This document shows, piece after piece, positions 11,401-23,900 of a stretch of 64,000 nt of DNA (positions are counted from its first letter, which is position 1; each line of letters opens with the position of its first letter). This DNA is from Ectocarpus siliculosus (lineage: Eukaryota > Sar > Phaeophyceae > Ectocarpales > Ectocarpaceae): assembly GCA_000310025.1 (NCBI GenBank), contig FN647962.1, positions 31,262 through 95,261 of the forward strand, written 5' to 3'. The notes under the pieces were generated by a model. The model did no database searches. It was not told the origin of the DNA and was given only the letters and a program-made list of their open reading frames with translations. The position numbers were made by a program, and so were the translations under genes.

Positions 11401-13684
11401 GCTGATGATGCGACAGCGTTTGAAAATGTTGGGCTCGATGTGAGATTCTTCGACGTTTCTTTCAGGTAAGCTTCGCGAAGAGGTGGAAGAATGTTCTCCG
11501 AAAATCTCCGACACGACGTAGACTGAAACTTGCAATTTTCCATTCTGAAACTACTTAGGGCTTTCGGCGGTACCTCCACCAATACAGCACTACCTGCTGG
11601 TGACGACGCAGCAGTAGTCCCCACGTGGCGGAAGGTCCCCCTGCTATTGTTTTCCGACGGGCGGGCGCCCTTCCCACCTTTCCCGCTCGTGACCCTAACA
11701 ACGCTCTTCACGCGCCTTTGTCGGAAATCCCGAACTGTAAAATCACCACCGCCACCGCCACCGCCCTTGCGTAGTTGGTCTGGCGGTCGAAGGCCTTCCT
11801 CTGGCCCGAGGTCGGCTGATCGGAGACGTTCGAGCAAGCGCCGCACTCGATCCCTTGCCTCGCCTGCCTCGCCCGGAGCTGTGGTGAGCCGGCTTGGGCG
11901 CAGGTCAAGCGGCCTCATTCCTTGGAGTTCCATTTTCTCCAGCACCCCGTGCGCGACGTCCCATTTTTGGCATCGTAAGCAGCTTGCCACTTGATCACAG
12001 TCAGTATGGATGTAGGGGGGGAGAGAGACCAGGAGGTGAACAACGCATGGTGGAGACAGTGGACAACGATGTGTTGCAATCAGATCGCTTGTCGCACATG
12101 GGTATGTATTTCTGAAAATCTGCCTCGAAACCCATACCGAGGGTTTGCTTCACATTTCGGCAGCCAGCACAGGCAACAGCTCGTGGCAACACTGGCTACA
12201 TGGCGATGCCGTAGTGGGGGGTGACTGCTGTTGGCGACGTAAACCAGCCGCTGTCCTTGCATGGACTGCACTGCATAACGTCTAGCGGAAGGTCAGCATG
12301 ACGGGCGAACCGGCTTGTCGCGAGACGACAGAACATAAGCAAAACTCACATGCACAAGGGAAAGGAAGGTGAGGAACCGAGACGGCTCTTTCGGCGTTGT
12401 AGTCAGTGCATCTCGCACAAGACATTGGTGAACATAAGCAGGGGGGCCGTACTCTTATGTTTGGCATGCCTTAGCGGTTAGACCATTGACCACGCGTCCT
12501 CGAGAGGACGGGGCATTGTTCCCACAGGACCGATCACCGATGGCCAATCGTTCCTTCCTACTTTAATTATGGGGGGTCTTGATTGCTTCTCGACTGGCTC
12601 ATACTTTTCGCATAGTCAAACATGACGAAAATACGCAGAAAACGATATATCGCGCTTAGAGACGAGGAGGTAGGAAATCAGGCATAGGCCGGCTCACCGA
12701 TCGCTGTAAGCGTGAAGCGGTCGGGAGCTATACGCTCCTCCTGCATCAAAATCAGCAGCCTCAGCGCGAACTTGCACCCTTCCTCGCAAGGAGCTACAGC
12801 GGTAATGGCCGCGCTGTTGAAGACAACAAACAGAAAACACACATGCGAAGGGAGAGAGATGCCTTGCCGTGAGTGCCGCTCAAGAGACAAGTTTTGGCCT
12901 AACAACACATGATTGGATCGATTACAAGCACGTCGAGCAAGCTACCGAAACATGTGAGGCAGCTACAGCAGTGTATCGCCGAGTGCGGAGAGAAGTGAAG
13001 ACGTACGAGGCAAGAAAGGTTGATGTTACAGTAGGCATGCGAGGCAGACAGTCGCAGCTCATGGCTGTCTTCGCTGAACGTAGGCAGAAGTCAACCACTT
13101 CCGAGCCGTCCCATTCACAAAGGGGCCCTGCTTGTCAGTGCGACCCTAAGACCCCTCGATGCGCGGTGAGGCAATACAATGCGAATGCTTCTTGATTTTC
13201 TTCGACAGGGTGTGAAGCCAAATCCGATCAGTCCGGGCCCTGAAAGTTTCCGACACACCCAACGCGTCCAAGTTACTTTCCCCACCGAGGTTCAACAACT
13301 GCCGTGGAAAAATACTCACTTGAACACCCGCAGACTCAAAGGATCCCCTCGCCCCTTTGCCGCTGCCAGAAGCTCTAGAACGTTCTGCGGCTGGCGCAGG
13401 TTTCCCAGCTTCCTCAGCTCTCGCCTTAGTCGACACTCTGCAGACACGCCAGCAACTGAGTCGTGCTGCCGCCGCCGCCGCCGCTGCTGCTGCAGTTCTC
13501 CGTCGAGCTTGTCCACCGTTACGTCTGCTACTCCTGATGTTGTCCGTCTTTCGGTTGGTCGCTGGTCGGGTGTTGCCACAGTGGTCATCTGAGGCGTGAG
13601 GGCCGGGTTTATGCGGAAAGAAGTTGAGGTTGAAGCAAGGTTTGAGACGTTGAGACTCAAAAGTAGAACAGCCTCATGGTACAT
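8442..13684 (-). CDS. Pentatricopeptide-repeat (PPR) protein, 8 exons
   Basis: A helical-repeat RNA-binding protein, expected in the plastid or mitochondrion for transcript processing or stability. Exons (complement): 13320-13684, 12698-12813, 11215-11989, 10581-10769, 9975-10095, 9461-9592, 8882-9073, 8442-8726. Every junction agrees in phase, giving 725 codons with the stop at 8442-8444. P-type motifs of about 35 residues recur, for example ACGKAGKWEHSLALMDEM and ACGDAGRWEEALAVMDDM; they are interrupted in exon 3 by a long linker with a poly-Gly run. The C-terminus is a charged helix, then Ala-rich; no E or DYW editing domain is seen. The N-terminus (MYHEAVLLLSLNV...) could be a targeting peptide. 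The start at 13684 is the first ATG in frame; a later Met is possible. Intron 6 appears to use a GC donor. The PPR family is certain; the target RNA is unknown. Confidence 0.85.
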
Positions 13685-13690
13685 GAAGTA

Positions 13691-13913
13691 CCGTAAATAC
13701 GACACAAGATAGTGCACACCCTGGACCGATTTTTAAAGGTCGATTGCTCCACGACCAAGAGAATGCATAAACGGAACGGTAGATACACTTTCGGAAAGCT
13801 CTCGACGAACGGCTTCAACGCCGCCGTTTTCGGCGCTGTGACTCTTTCTGCTGTTGAAAAATCGAGCTTTGAAAATCGGTTCAGGGGGTGTGTTATCTTG
13901 TGTCGTTATACGG
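13691..13913. mobile_element. TA-flanked inverted-repeat element (MITE-like), copy 1
   Basis: The ends are inverted repeats of about 55 bp at roughly 85% identity by eye: CCGTAAATACGACACAAGAT at the left, and its near-complement at the right ending CTTGTGTCGTTATACGG. The element is 223 bp and has TA on both sides (13689-13690 and 13914-13915), as expected for Tc1/mariner-type insertion. It has no coding capacity. Its left edge is 5 bp upstream of the TA-adjacent ATG proposed for the PPR gene. Confidence 0.75.
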
Positions 13914-16768
13914 TAATAGCTGTGTACACGACGGCTGTAAACGAACTCGATCACAAAACAGCCGTCGGTCTTTATTTGCTGCTGGAGAGGAACGAAAGAG
14001 GCACCCATCACCGCAATAGCATGGCTAGAAATGAGTGTTGGGACCTTTGGCAGTTGCTCATCTTCACTTCTTGGAAATGTGCAATGTGTGCGTTCTGTGC
14101 GCTACAGCAGCATGTACAGCAGTAGACCACACTGCAAATCTCTGCTGATACACCCACGGTACAGACATTTCAATGGGGTTAGTCCGCACCATGTGTTCAT
14201 GTGTTCATGTGCTGTTTTGCTGCGGATGGATGATTCTGATGTTCGAATCTCCTGGAGAATGACTCTACAACACACACCCTTACGAGGCATCAGTAGCACG
14301 GCATCCTGCCAAGCCCCAAATTAGCCTCGTGATCTCGTGATGTGCTGCAACCCGTACGAAGCTCCTCACCGCGATGGCTGCACCTGGAGCAACCTCCCTA
14401 TTGTTTACAGATTCATAAACCACACCTGGGCTGCCGAACCATCTCGGTGTCTCCGATGCCGTCGGCTCCCAACAGAGGGGTACCCATCCATCCCACGAAC
14501 TCTCTCTCCAAATCTGCGTGAAGACAAAAGTTGGGAGTCAATGATGCTGCTCCTGCTCGGTGCATGCAAGAGTGCGCATGAAGGAGCCGCGCCACTCTTC
14601 AGGCCATAAGCCACAGCTCCAACAGCCGGTATCGCGACGAAACTAAGGGGAACGGCCCCCGTGAAGCCCTTCCTGTTTCGGCGAGGCATTTCGCGCTCGT
14701 TTTGGCGTCCACGCACTTTCTTTTGCGCTGTCTCGCGATCTCGGACTCGGTCTATAAATGTAGCGTTGCTCTTTGGCCTGCCTTTGGCCTTGCCCAAAGG
14801 TTGAAAGTTCGCTGATGGGGAATGTATACCCCCTGTCCTTTCATTCGTGGATGATACACGGGGAGATCGAGTTGAATTTCAACGTGCCGTGTGTGTGGCA
14901 CGGAAAGATCATGAGATTGCCATCCGTGGCGAGTGGCCAATGGGGCACAATCGAAAGATCCGTGTCTGCGATGGTGCATGCGTCCGCATCGTCATTCGAA
15001 TTTCCATATACTACGCATATATGCATACGATGCATTGCATGGTAAATTTGATGATTCAATACTGTTTCAGGCTCTCTGCTACTATTTACTCTATCTACCC
15101 ATATACGTACGGCAGAAATGTATGTATGTGCAGTGTGTTCGACGTGTACACTCTACATGTAGGTTTGGCCTAGTGACGTATCTCTCCTGATGACTACCGC
15201 TACAAGAGGATTGTGTTCACTGATCGAGTGTTAGATTTAAACAAACACACAACAACATAATTGTTTGGCCCTTTCACAAGGAAGTGTGTGTGTGTGAAAA
15301 CTCCGATTGAGTGCGGGGGGGTTGGCAGGCGGGGTTGGTTATGGGTTATGGACCTCGCGTGATAACCCTATCTACGGTATGCACTTATGCTTGAATGCGG
15401 GCGAAGGGAGAGGTTTGAAGGCAACGATTGGTGTACAAATGCATACCATACACTGAACCCGCAAACCCGTCTGTATTTGCCGACAGGACCCTATACGTAC
15501 GTACCTACCCGGTTATCGTCTCGCTGCATCTATCTAGCCACGAGAAGAGAGACCGAACCGAACCGATCGGTATTGATTGGTGACGTGACCATACCCACGA
15601 CGACAAGCGATTGTAACGTAAGGCATTCACACGACCGTTGTCAACCGACAAGTTCGCATGCCTGTGAGGCTACCCGGCAGGTGATGTAACCCATTCGCGG
15701 GGTGGTCGGTCATGTTTACCTGCCGGCTCTTCGTCATGAACGATCAACCGCGCATCTCCGCTATAACTTACGCTGAACCCACGCACACGGCGCCCCGGAC
15801 TCGTTGGACGAGCAAGTGTCGTGCACCCCACAAATGTCACACTAATACTTTTGCTTTGGCAATCTAGTTCTTTGTCGTGCCAAGAACACATCTACCGATT
15901 CCAGCTACTTTTATAGTGCACCAAACCAACAATGGTTTCCATCCCCAGTCAGTTCCATCTTCTGCATCATCTCTCCTAATCAACGCCAGCACCTGACTTT
16001 TTCTCGGATCAAGTCTAGCTCAACCGGGTCGTCCTACAAATCTATATCCATGCAGGAAGGGTTGCCAACGGAGGCACGTTCACTCCTCCATTGACCGACC
16101 AAACGACACAAGCCACCAGACCACACAGACAGCAGTCCATCGTCCACCAAGTTGCACTATTAATAGGCTTCATGACCGTAGACAAAAACATCAGACTAAT
16201 CGTCCATCCGAGGGAGAGCTTCAACAGGCCTAGCGCGGGAAAAAGGTACGGGAAAAAAAGTTAAATGCTCAACTCCAATGTTCGGTGCCACAAGCACCTC
16301 AATCCCTCACCAAGATACGCTGGACTAAACCACACCAAGCTCATGCTCTGGACAATATGATACTCCTCCGGCACGTTGTGGTCGGCTATGCAAATAGCTT
16401 TTATGCATAGTACACCCATAAACCGGTGTGATTCACTCTGCACATTCCAATAATTCCCAACGAAGGCAAAAAAGCACAGCAGTCCTGGGCCACACAGTCT
16501 CGCAAACGTTACCATCCCCTCCCCGCCGGTGCTCCGACCAGTTAAAACCAAAATATCGGATTCAGAGTCCGTGCTACCACGTAGTGCCTGCTGTTCTGCC
16601 TGCGTCGCGACCCGAACATGGCCAATGCACAACGAGCACACAGACAGTCGGGCAGGTGTCATCAGCAATGAGAACCTAACCTTCGAGAAGGAAAAACAAT
16701 CGTAATTCCATTTTTTATCTCTCGAAATCTGACACCGGCAATATGTACGTTCTTCCCAACTCCATGGC
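13914..16768. other. Gene-poor interval
   Basis: No bounded exon chain was found. A minus-strand frame at 14405-14797 (basic N-terminal part, one moderately hydrophobic stretch) lacks an ATG for its first 50 codons and has no recognised motif. AT-rich sequence with TATA/ATGCAT-like words occupies 15000-15170. Confidence 0.4.
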
Positions 16769-16779
16769 GTCTTCGCCTG

Positions 16780-16934
<155 letters not shown>

Positions 16935-17083
16935 TTTTGCCTACACCAGCGGTGGCCTCATTGCCAAGGGGGCTTACTCAACTTAAATTAAAACGCAGCT
17001 GCGATATCAACATGTGAAACGGGCAAAGCAAAACGTACGTTCGTGTCATATGCATTTTAATATGTACCAAGGACGCCGTTCTT

Positions 17084-17343
17084 CAATCTACTTCTAATAG
17101 GGTACCAACGACATCACCGTCTTCGTCATTTTTTCTGGAATTTTCCCACACTTTTTGTGATTTTCGCCTTCCCAGCACAAGCACACTTCTGACTTGAAAA
17201 ACTACAGCCTCTACAATCTACTTCTAATAGGGTACCAACGACATCACCGTCTTCGTCATTTTTTCTGGAATTTTCCCACACTTTTTGTGATTTTCGCCTT
17301 CCCAGCACAAGCACACTTCTGACTTGAAAAACTACAGCCTCTA
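17084..17343. repeat. 130-bp perfect tandem duplication
   Basis: Two adjacent 130-bp copies (17084-17213 and 17214-17343) appear identical by eye; each begins CAATCTACTTCTAATAGGG. Identity suggests a recent event or an assembly duplicate. Minus-strand frames run through it, but no gene is supported. Confidence 0.9.
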
Positions 17344-18191
17344 CGGCGGCTGCGCAGCATGTCCAAAATACGAGACATTGACACAAATAGGATGCGGGCA
17401 ACAGAGGGTGCACGGAGCCGACAATACCAAGCCCGACAATTAACGCTGCGGCTGCCCATGAAACCCTTACAAACGCGAGGACCACAAGACACCCCACCCT
17501 GTGTTATTTCTTGCTTTCAACTCCCAGCAGAAACAACAGTAGATCGAGCGGCACGCAACAGCGGTCAGTCTCCGCCGGTTCGGTAAAATGTGGCCTCAGT
17601 CGAACGATGTTGTGTCATGCGGCTATTGCATGGCAAACATCGAGGCATCGACGCATCGACGACACCTTTCCGAATCAAGAATACCAACACTGGCTCCGCG
17701 CCTTTATTGCCCCAGAAAGTAGAGCTCGCATCCATCACAATCATAGCTAGCCCCCGTCAAAGACACGACACCCAGAAGGGCCGTACTGGCTAAGCGACAA
17801 CAAGACTAGCAGTGACACTCAACACAAACAAACCCAACGCAACCGGTCAATGCCTTCTGCAGCGTGGGCCGTGGTTGGTTCGTGCCAGTGTAAACTACAA
17901 AGACCTCATGTCACCAAAACCAGCAAGGTTGAGCGGCTGTAGACACTCCTCACATTCCCCACGGATCCAGTCAGCTACAATGGTGGTTCTATACTCCGTA
18001 GGTTCATCTGGTAGGAAAAGGCCGTCCCGCCTGGCTCAATACTTGTAATTAACTCATACGTAGTGCTGTGTCCCTTCCTGACGGCACGATCAATACGCAA
18101 ATGAAACTTGGGTGAACTTGAAGTACGACACAGTTCTCTCTTCTCGGAAAGCAGAAAGAAAATGGGTCCAGGGCGGAGCTTTGCTAGCTCA

Positions 18192-20328
18192 CTAAAGTCC
18201 GATAGCTGCGGCGTTCGGCAGCACCCCCTCAAACGCCACTGTGAGGAGAACCGACACCATCGCGAACACCTTCACGGGAGACAGAGCCTTCTCCGGAGAA
18301 GACCACGCGGCTTCTCAATCCCGAGTAGAGTCGAGGAAAATATAAAGAGGAAGGTGAAAACGATGGGAGAAGAGAATAAGAGGAATCCACGACAAGATGA
18401 ACAGAGGAGGGAGCGAAAGCACGACAAATGCGACAAGGGACGGCGCGAGGGAGAAACACGACAAGGCGTTCGTCAATGGGCGATGGAAGGGGCGAGACTT
18501 AAGACACGCGACAGGAGGAGCTATGCACCGGGGTCGAGAACACTTAAACGACCTAACACCGACCAACATCAGATGAAATCTCACCATCGTCCTTGATACT
18601 GCACAGAGCACGAGCTCGCTCTTCTTGCGCCCATCCCATCCCGGCACCCCCGAAGACCTGGTTGGGCAGCTTCCAGGCGTCGATCTCCGAGGCGAGGACG
18701 TGCTCACCAGCCACGTCGCAGCAGTCCGCATCCGCTTCCTCCATATCCTTCTGCTGTCGGCGGGGGCGTGATGTCGAGTCAGCGGGTATGCTACGTAACG
18801 GCATGACGCAGTGTCGTGTGCCTATGGTGACGTGAGCTACGTGCAAGAGCGAGGGCGGCCTCCAAGCTAACCAACAAGACAGCCACAGTGCCATAATCCA
18901 CAGGCGAGGGGCGGCGTTCCTTCCATCGTTCCCATCTGGTGTCTCTCTACTACTCACGCGGGGAATTCATTGCGCATGCTGGGACGGAGAGAGGGCATCG
19001 ATCTAAGTTAGATACGGACGGCGGAGGGCGTTTACATGGAAAAGGGCTATAATACACCACATGATGCTCAAAATTGAATATCGAGGTATGTCGATGCGGC
19101 ACGTGGGCGCAAACGCTTATGCAAGGCATATTGGTTGTCGCTGCTGTCACCTGTAACTGCCGGGCTTGGCGTCGTGCAAGCCATCCCTTGAACGAGAAGA
19201 AGTCATCGCTGGAAGCAAGACTGCGACGCGGTTGACGTTCACGTACAACAAGCAAGGACACACAGATATAAACAAAAAGGCATGAGGGTGTAAACATAAA
19301 CAGTCTCGTGATGATGGGGTAAGAAACACAAGCTCTGTTAAAAACCAACTTTACAGTAAGAGCTCCGTGAAAAACCAACTTTAAGAGCTCTGTTAAAAAC
19401 CAACTTTAAGAGCTCCGTGAAAAACCAACTTTAAGAGCTCCGTTAAAAACCAACTTTAAGAGCTCCGTTAAAAACCAACTTTAAGAGCTCTGTTAAAAAC
19501 CAACTTTAAGAGCTCCGTTAAAAACCAACTTTAAGAGCTCTGTTAAAAACCAACTTAGAAGGATAAACATATGTCCAAAATGACCGCAAGCTGTCAAGAG
19601 AGTGAGTGAGGGATTTCAATGCATGCATACTTTGTCGTTCATCAGCACCATTCCCACACAAGCTCGAACACTACCCAACTAAAGTACAAACAACAAGCCT
19701 GGTCACGACCATAGGCACGAACTTTTCGCCGTCAACCATCGCAAAGCACGCACACACGGGGGGTAGGCAGTAAGTACGTACCTCACGCGGGATCTCACAC
19801 AATGCCTCAAACAGGCTGGTATTAGTTGCGCTATGGCCTGCAGTCGTCTCCACTGAAAGCAGCAAAAGTATAAACACCTGAGAGGATCGGAGCGTGCTTA
19901 CCAGCCGAGAACAACTAACTACATCTTAATTTGCACACCTCGTGATGTCCGCCCACAGACCGCGCAATCCACGCCCGCCCTTGTCACCGATATTCCTCCG
20001 TGCCTTTAACGAACAAAATAGCACAATAGATAAACGAGCACGTCATTAGTATGCGTGCGTCAAGCGGTGCAAACAAATCGGATACAAAGGGCATATTGTA
20101 GGTTTAGCATCCGAAGGATGCGTGGGAGTATGTACGATAGAACCCAAGTCACCCTCTCGGCCAAATTGCATCGTGGGAGCTTGTCTGTCTTCACAAATGT
20201 CAGCATCGAGCATTAGCACAAACGCCTCATTATTCGCTACTACCATGGTAAGGTCAAAGGGTAATCGCGGTCTTTTTCTTGTCTTGCCTTCCACAACTCT
20301 TGCCACGCATGGAAGCTATTATCTTCTA
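18192..20328 (-). CDS. 3' exons of the CH-IQ gene (probable)
   Basis: Exons (complement) 20288-20328, 19782-19852, 19151-19208 and 18585-18753 join in consistent phase. They encode HAWQELWK, then WRRLQAIAQLIPACLRH, then DDFFSFKGWLARRQARQLQ, then a Glu/Asp-rich segment ending ALCSIKDD. The first two parts have Trp/Arg/Leu patterns resembling IQ motifs and continue the style and strand of the upstream IQ exon at 21178, so this is probably the C-terminal part of the same protein beyond the sequence gap. A terminal exon could start near 18320 and end at TAG 18192-18194; that part is weak. The donor after 20288 would be GC rather than GT. No catalytic domain is seen. The alternative is a separate gene whose 5' end lies in the gap. 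Confidence 0.5.
19331..19557. repeat. 25-bp minisatellite, nine units
   Basis: Units start at 19331, 19361 and then every 25 bp to 19536. The core words are AAGAGCTC, then CGTTA or TGTTA, then AAAACCAACTTT. Variant bases (CG/TG, TTA/TGA) alternate between units. The array sits in the intron between exons 19151-19208 and 19782-19852. Confidence 0.95.
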
Positions 20329-20400
20329 CTAAAAGGTTGAATGAAAAAATAACAGATAGCAACTGTGCATAGCCGCACACCCAAAGGCAGACGAGCAACC

Positions 20401-20428
20401 CCCCCCCCCCCCCCACCCCCTCCCCCCC
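20401..20428. repeat. Poly-C tract
   Basis: A near-pure run of C with single interruptions. It lies in an intron of the CH-IQ gene and is likely to be length-unreliable. Confidence 0.8.
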
Positions 20429-20644
20429 TAAAGTGTTGGCATCCCAACCATTTGAATGTATCTCATAAATGCTTAGAATGACCTGATGCCTCATAGCTGA
20501 ACTCTCCCTAGGATACCTCTACAACCACTTCCCTAAAAGAACGAGATTTCTTAAAGAAATCTTCCCAAACCCCAATCCCCTTTTTGCCCTCGACTTACAC
20601 ACTACATCCCAACTAACAAGATGATCTCTGGTACCTTCCCCAAC

Positions 20645-20918
20645 NNNNNNNNNNNNNNNNNNNNNNNNNNNNNNNNNNNNNNNNNNNNNNNNNNNNNNNN
20701 NNNNNNNNNNNNNNNNNNNNNNNNNNNNNNNNNNNNNNNNNNNNCCCCCTTTTTTTCGTTTTCCACAGGGAAAGGGAAAAGGGAAATGGGGGTTTTTTTT
20801 TTTTTTTCCCTCCCCAAACTTTTCCCCCGCGGGGAAATTTTTTTTTTTTATAAAAAGGGGAAAAAAAAAAAAAAAAGAAGGAAAGGGGGGAAACCCCCCC
20901 CCCAAAAAGGGGGGGGAA

Positions 20919-20949
<31 letters not shown>

Positions 20950-20952
20950 GAC
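20645..20952. other. Assembly gap and low-quality homopolymers
   Basis: There are 100 N (20645-20744), the usual size for a gap of unknown length. They are followed by about 200 bp of alternating homopolymer blocks (T, A, G and C runs) that look like failed base-calling. The IQ exon at 20953-21178 runs straight into this, so its donor and any exons in the gap are missing. Confidence 0.9.
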
Positions 20953-23900
20953 CTCTCGCACCTCTTCTTCCCACTTCTGGCGCCTCTCTCGCCGAGCGGC
21001 CACCTCGAAGCGCCACCTGTTCGCGTAGGCAGAGTGAAGCTTGTCAACCGCCCAGCGCCTGTTGGCCACCTCCTGTCGCGCCCTCGCCGTCTCCACTCGC
21101 GCCGCAGCCACTCGCCGCTGCCAGCGCTGGATGACCATGGCCGCCGCTGCGGCTGTCCTCTTGGGGTTCTTGTTCCCCCTGTTGTTGGCGACGGTAATGT
21201 GTACCATATGTTGGTTCGGTTTTATTGCCGGGACAGATGAGAGTTTTCAAGGAAGGAGGTGAGAGGAGGGGACGAGCGAAGGCGAGCTCGAGACAGCGCA
21301 TGAACGAACTGCTGTATCGGTGGGCCCAAGCAACGGGTACCATACACAAACACGCTTCGTGGGAAGGGAATGCGTAACCTCTCTCTTGCCCCCTTCTTGT
21401 ACGTACCATGGTACCGAATTGTCGCTATTGACAGGGTCACGCGGTGACATCACACAGAGTAAGTACATTCGAAGCAACCCCTTTCCCCTCTTCCTCCCGC
21501 CTGCTCGTTCACCTGTCCGGCATGCCGAACGAAATGCCCGAAAACACGCGGTCGAACCAGCTGGGTGACCCCTGCGGCTCTTCGCCGTCGTACGCTGGAG
21601 TTATCGACCCTCCACCAAACGAGTGGTCTTGTCCTCCCTCACCCGCCGGCGAATCCTCTGACATGCGGATGGATGACGCCGCCGACGTGCGAGGGCTGAT
21701 CCCCTGCATCACCTGCTCGTAGGGCAACAAAAGCGGCGATGGGGGTGGGGGGGTGGGGGTGTTGCTACTGGCTCATTGTAACATTGACTAGACGTAATCG
21801 ACCGAGACTAACCGCACTCTTCCTGTTCCTATAGTACTTGTACCAAAGTCGTCTCTCAAGTCGGAGAGATGAAAAAGATCACAATCAACAAGTGCTGCTG
21901 CACTGCTGTCCGTGGCAGCACCGCCGAGCGGTCGTCCACACTTATTCATTTGTACCTTCTACCTTCGTACAGCACCACGCGATCGATCCGGCAAAGAAAG
22001 CCCAACCCGAAAATGGCACACACTTGAGTTCTTTAGCATCATTGCAAGCTGGTCATAGGGCGTTGAATCAAGCTCACTCAGTACAGCACAAACCGGTGTA
22101 CAGAATACGGTCTGTAGCCAAAAGCCCCCGTGTGTTGTTCTTACCTTGCTTCCCTTGAGGTTGGATCCATATGAGCCCTTCCAGAAGAACGCACAGAAGG
22201 GAAGGCGAAGGAGAAGGATAAGGATAAGGAGTAGACAGGGCGAAACAAAAAATCTAGTCAACGTACGGCCGGGCGAGAACTCAACAGAAATTGAAAAGCG
22301 AGCCGCTCACTGAACGCGCTCGTTATACCGCATGGCACCCTTGACGATCAAGAGTCGACATGAAGACAAGGCGACTATGGTATCAACCACGGCACAACGT
22401 GTACAAGCAAGCCACCCACGAAAGCAATAGGAAGCGCCACAAACTGATGCACGGGATTCCGTTTTTGATACAGAGCAACTATCACAATCACACGCTTTGA
22501 ACCGTCGCACAGCTTACGTCCAACACGCCTCGAGTTGTCAACAGCACACTGGACGACAACGCCCAGCCCTTGGCGCCCTATATCCTCCACAACCCATTTA
22601 TCCCGTTCCAACCTCAACAACAATGAAGTGCGTACCCGGCGCCGTTGTTCCGCCAACAACAGGGGCAGGCCCCGAGACTCCAGCGCCTCGGAGACAGCCT
22701 GCCTGGTAGCCACTCCTCTCGCCAACGCCTGCATCGATCTCGCCGCGGCCGTTTCCTTCTCTCGCTGAAGAGCCGCAGCTTCCCGCTTGCGCTTGGCAGC
22801 CTGTCGGGCAGCTTTTGCCTCTGCTTGGTCCGCCAGACGCTTCGCCGCGAGGAACCTGGGTGATGCATCAACCCGATCCAAACAAACATTTAGAAAATAT
22901 AACAGCTGCCACAAACTGAAAAAGACATCAAGCTACACTGCTGTCAAGTGCGCCGCAAGCACAATGTTGAACGAGCTGACGTTGAAAAAAGAGGAAGGAC
23001 CGGCGCGAGGGAGGGCAGACAGGAGGAGTCTTCATCAACCGTGGGGGGGTATTTCAACACCGAAGCTCTCCTTCAAATAAACCTATCTCTGTACCAGACG
23101 TAACTCGGATTCCGGGGTCACGGTGGTTGTGGTTCATTCAAGAGATATTTCTCGACCGAGGTTTCGCTTCTATTGAGCGTGCTCACCTACCACTACTACA
23201 TCAGAGCGTAACAACCGCCTGCGTGGTCAAAACGCCTCTCAACACACCTGCTGAGCCTCGAACGAACCCACGTTTCCTACCTAGACACGATCATGAAATG
23301 ATAACGCCAGGGCAAACGACGGGCGTTCCTAACCTAAAATTCTTACACATTGAAAAAAATAAAAAAAACTCGACTGCGCTCCCACCCCCCCACGAAGACA
23401 GCGCACCCGAGTCCAGGCAGACACAAACAGCAGTTACCTGCGATTCGCCGCGATCGCTCTCCCCTCGCCCCCTCTCCACAACGCCTGTAGAGCAGTCGCC
23501 GCTCGCAGTCGATTGCGGGCCGTCATCCACCTTCGGCACGCGCGTGTAAGCGTCTGAGCAGACCGCCGCCGCTCCTCCAACACTGGGTTGGTGCGCCGCA
23601 TGACGCTCACCATGCGGAACCACGCCTGGTACGGAAGGCCAATCACCGGAAGGAGTTTTGGGGGTGCGGGGGACGAGCAGACAGGCGTGAGCTACATGCA
23701 GGCGACGTTAACAGGGCAGACGAAGTGCATGCAGCTACTACTTCCACATGATTCTTGATTCCCTTTCAGGCGACTTTCAACCATCAGCACGTTCACTCAG
23801 CCGTATTCGATACAACCGACCCGACACTAAATACTGCACCAGGCTACAGTATCTATCTTATCACCGCCGCCGCAAACCCAACCACAACCCCCAACAACCA

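Noticed and set aside
12470..12545. tRNA-like text (TTAGCGGTTAGACC)
   Set aside because: It resembles an A box, but no B box (GGTTCRANNCC) follows at the right distance and no cloverleaf can be drawn on either strand.
14405..14797. Basic minus-strand ORF beginning GKAKGRPKSN
   Set aside because: The first in-frame ATG is about 40 codons in, no DNA-binding fold is recognisable, and no flanking exons or transposon ends were found.
20602..21047. ORFs containing runs of X
   Set aside because: They are frames read through the 100-N gap and adjacent homopolymer errors; only the part above about 20953 is credible.
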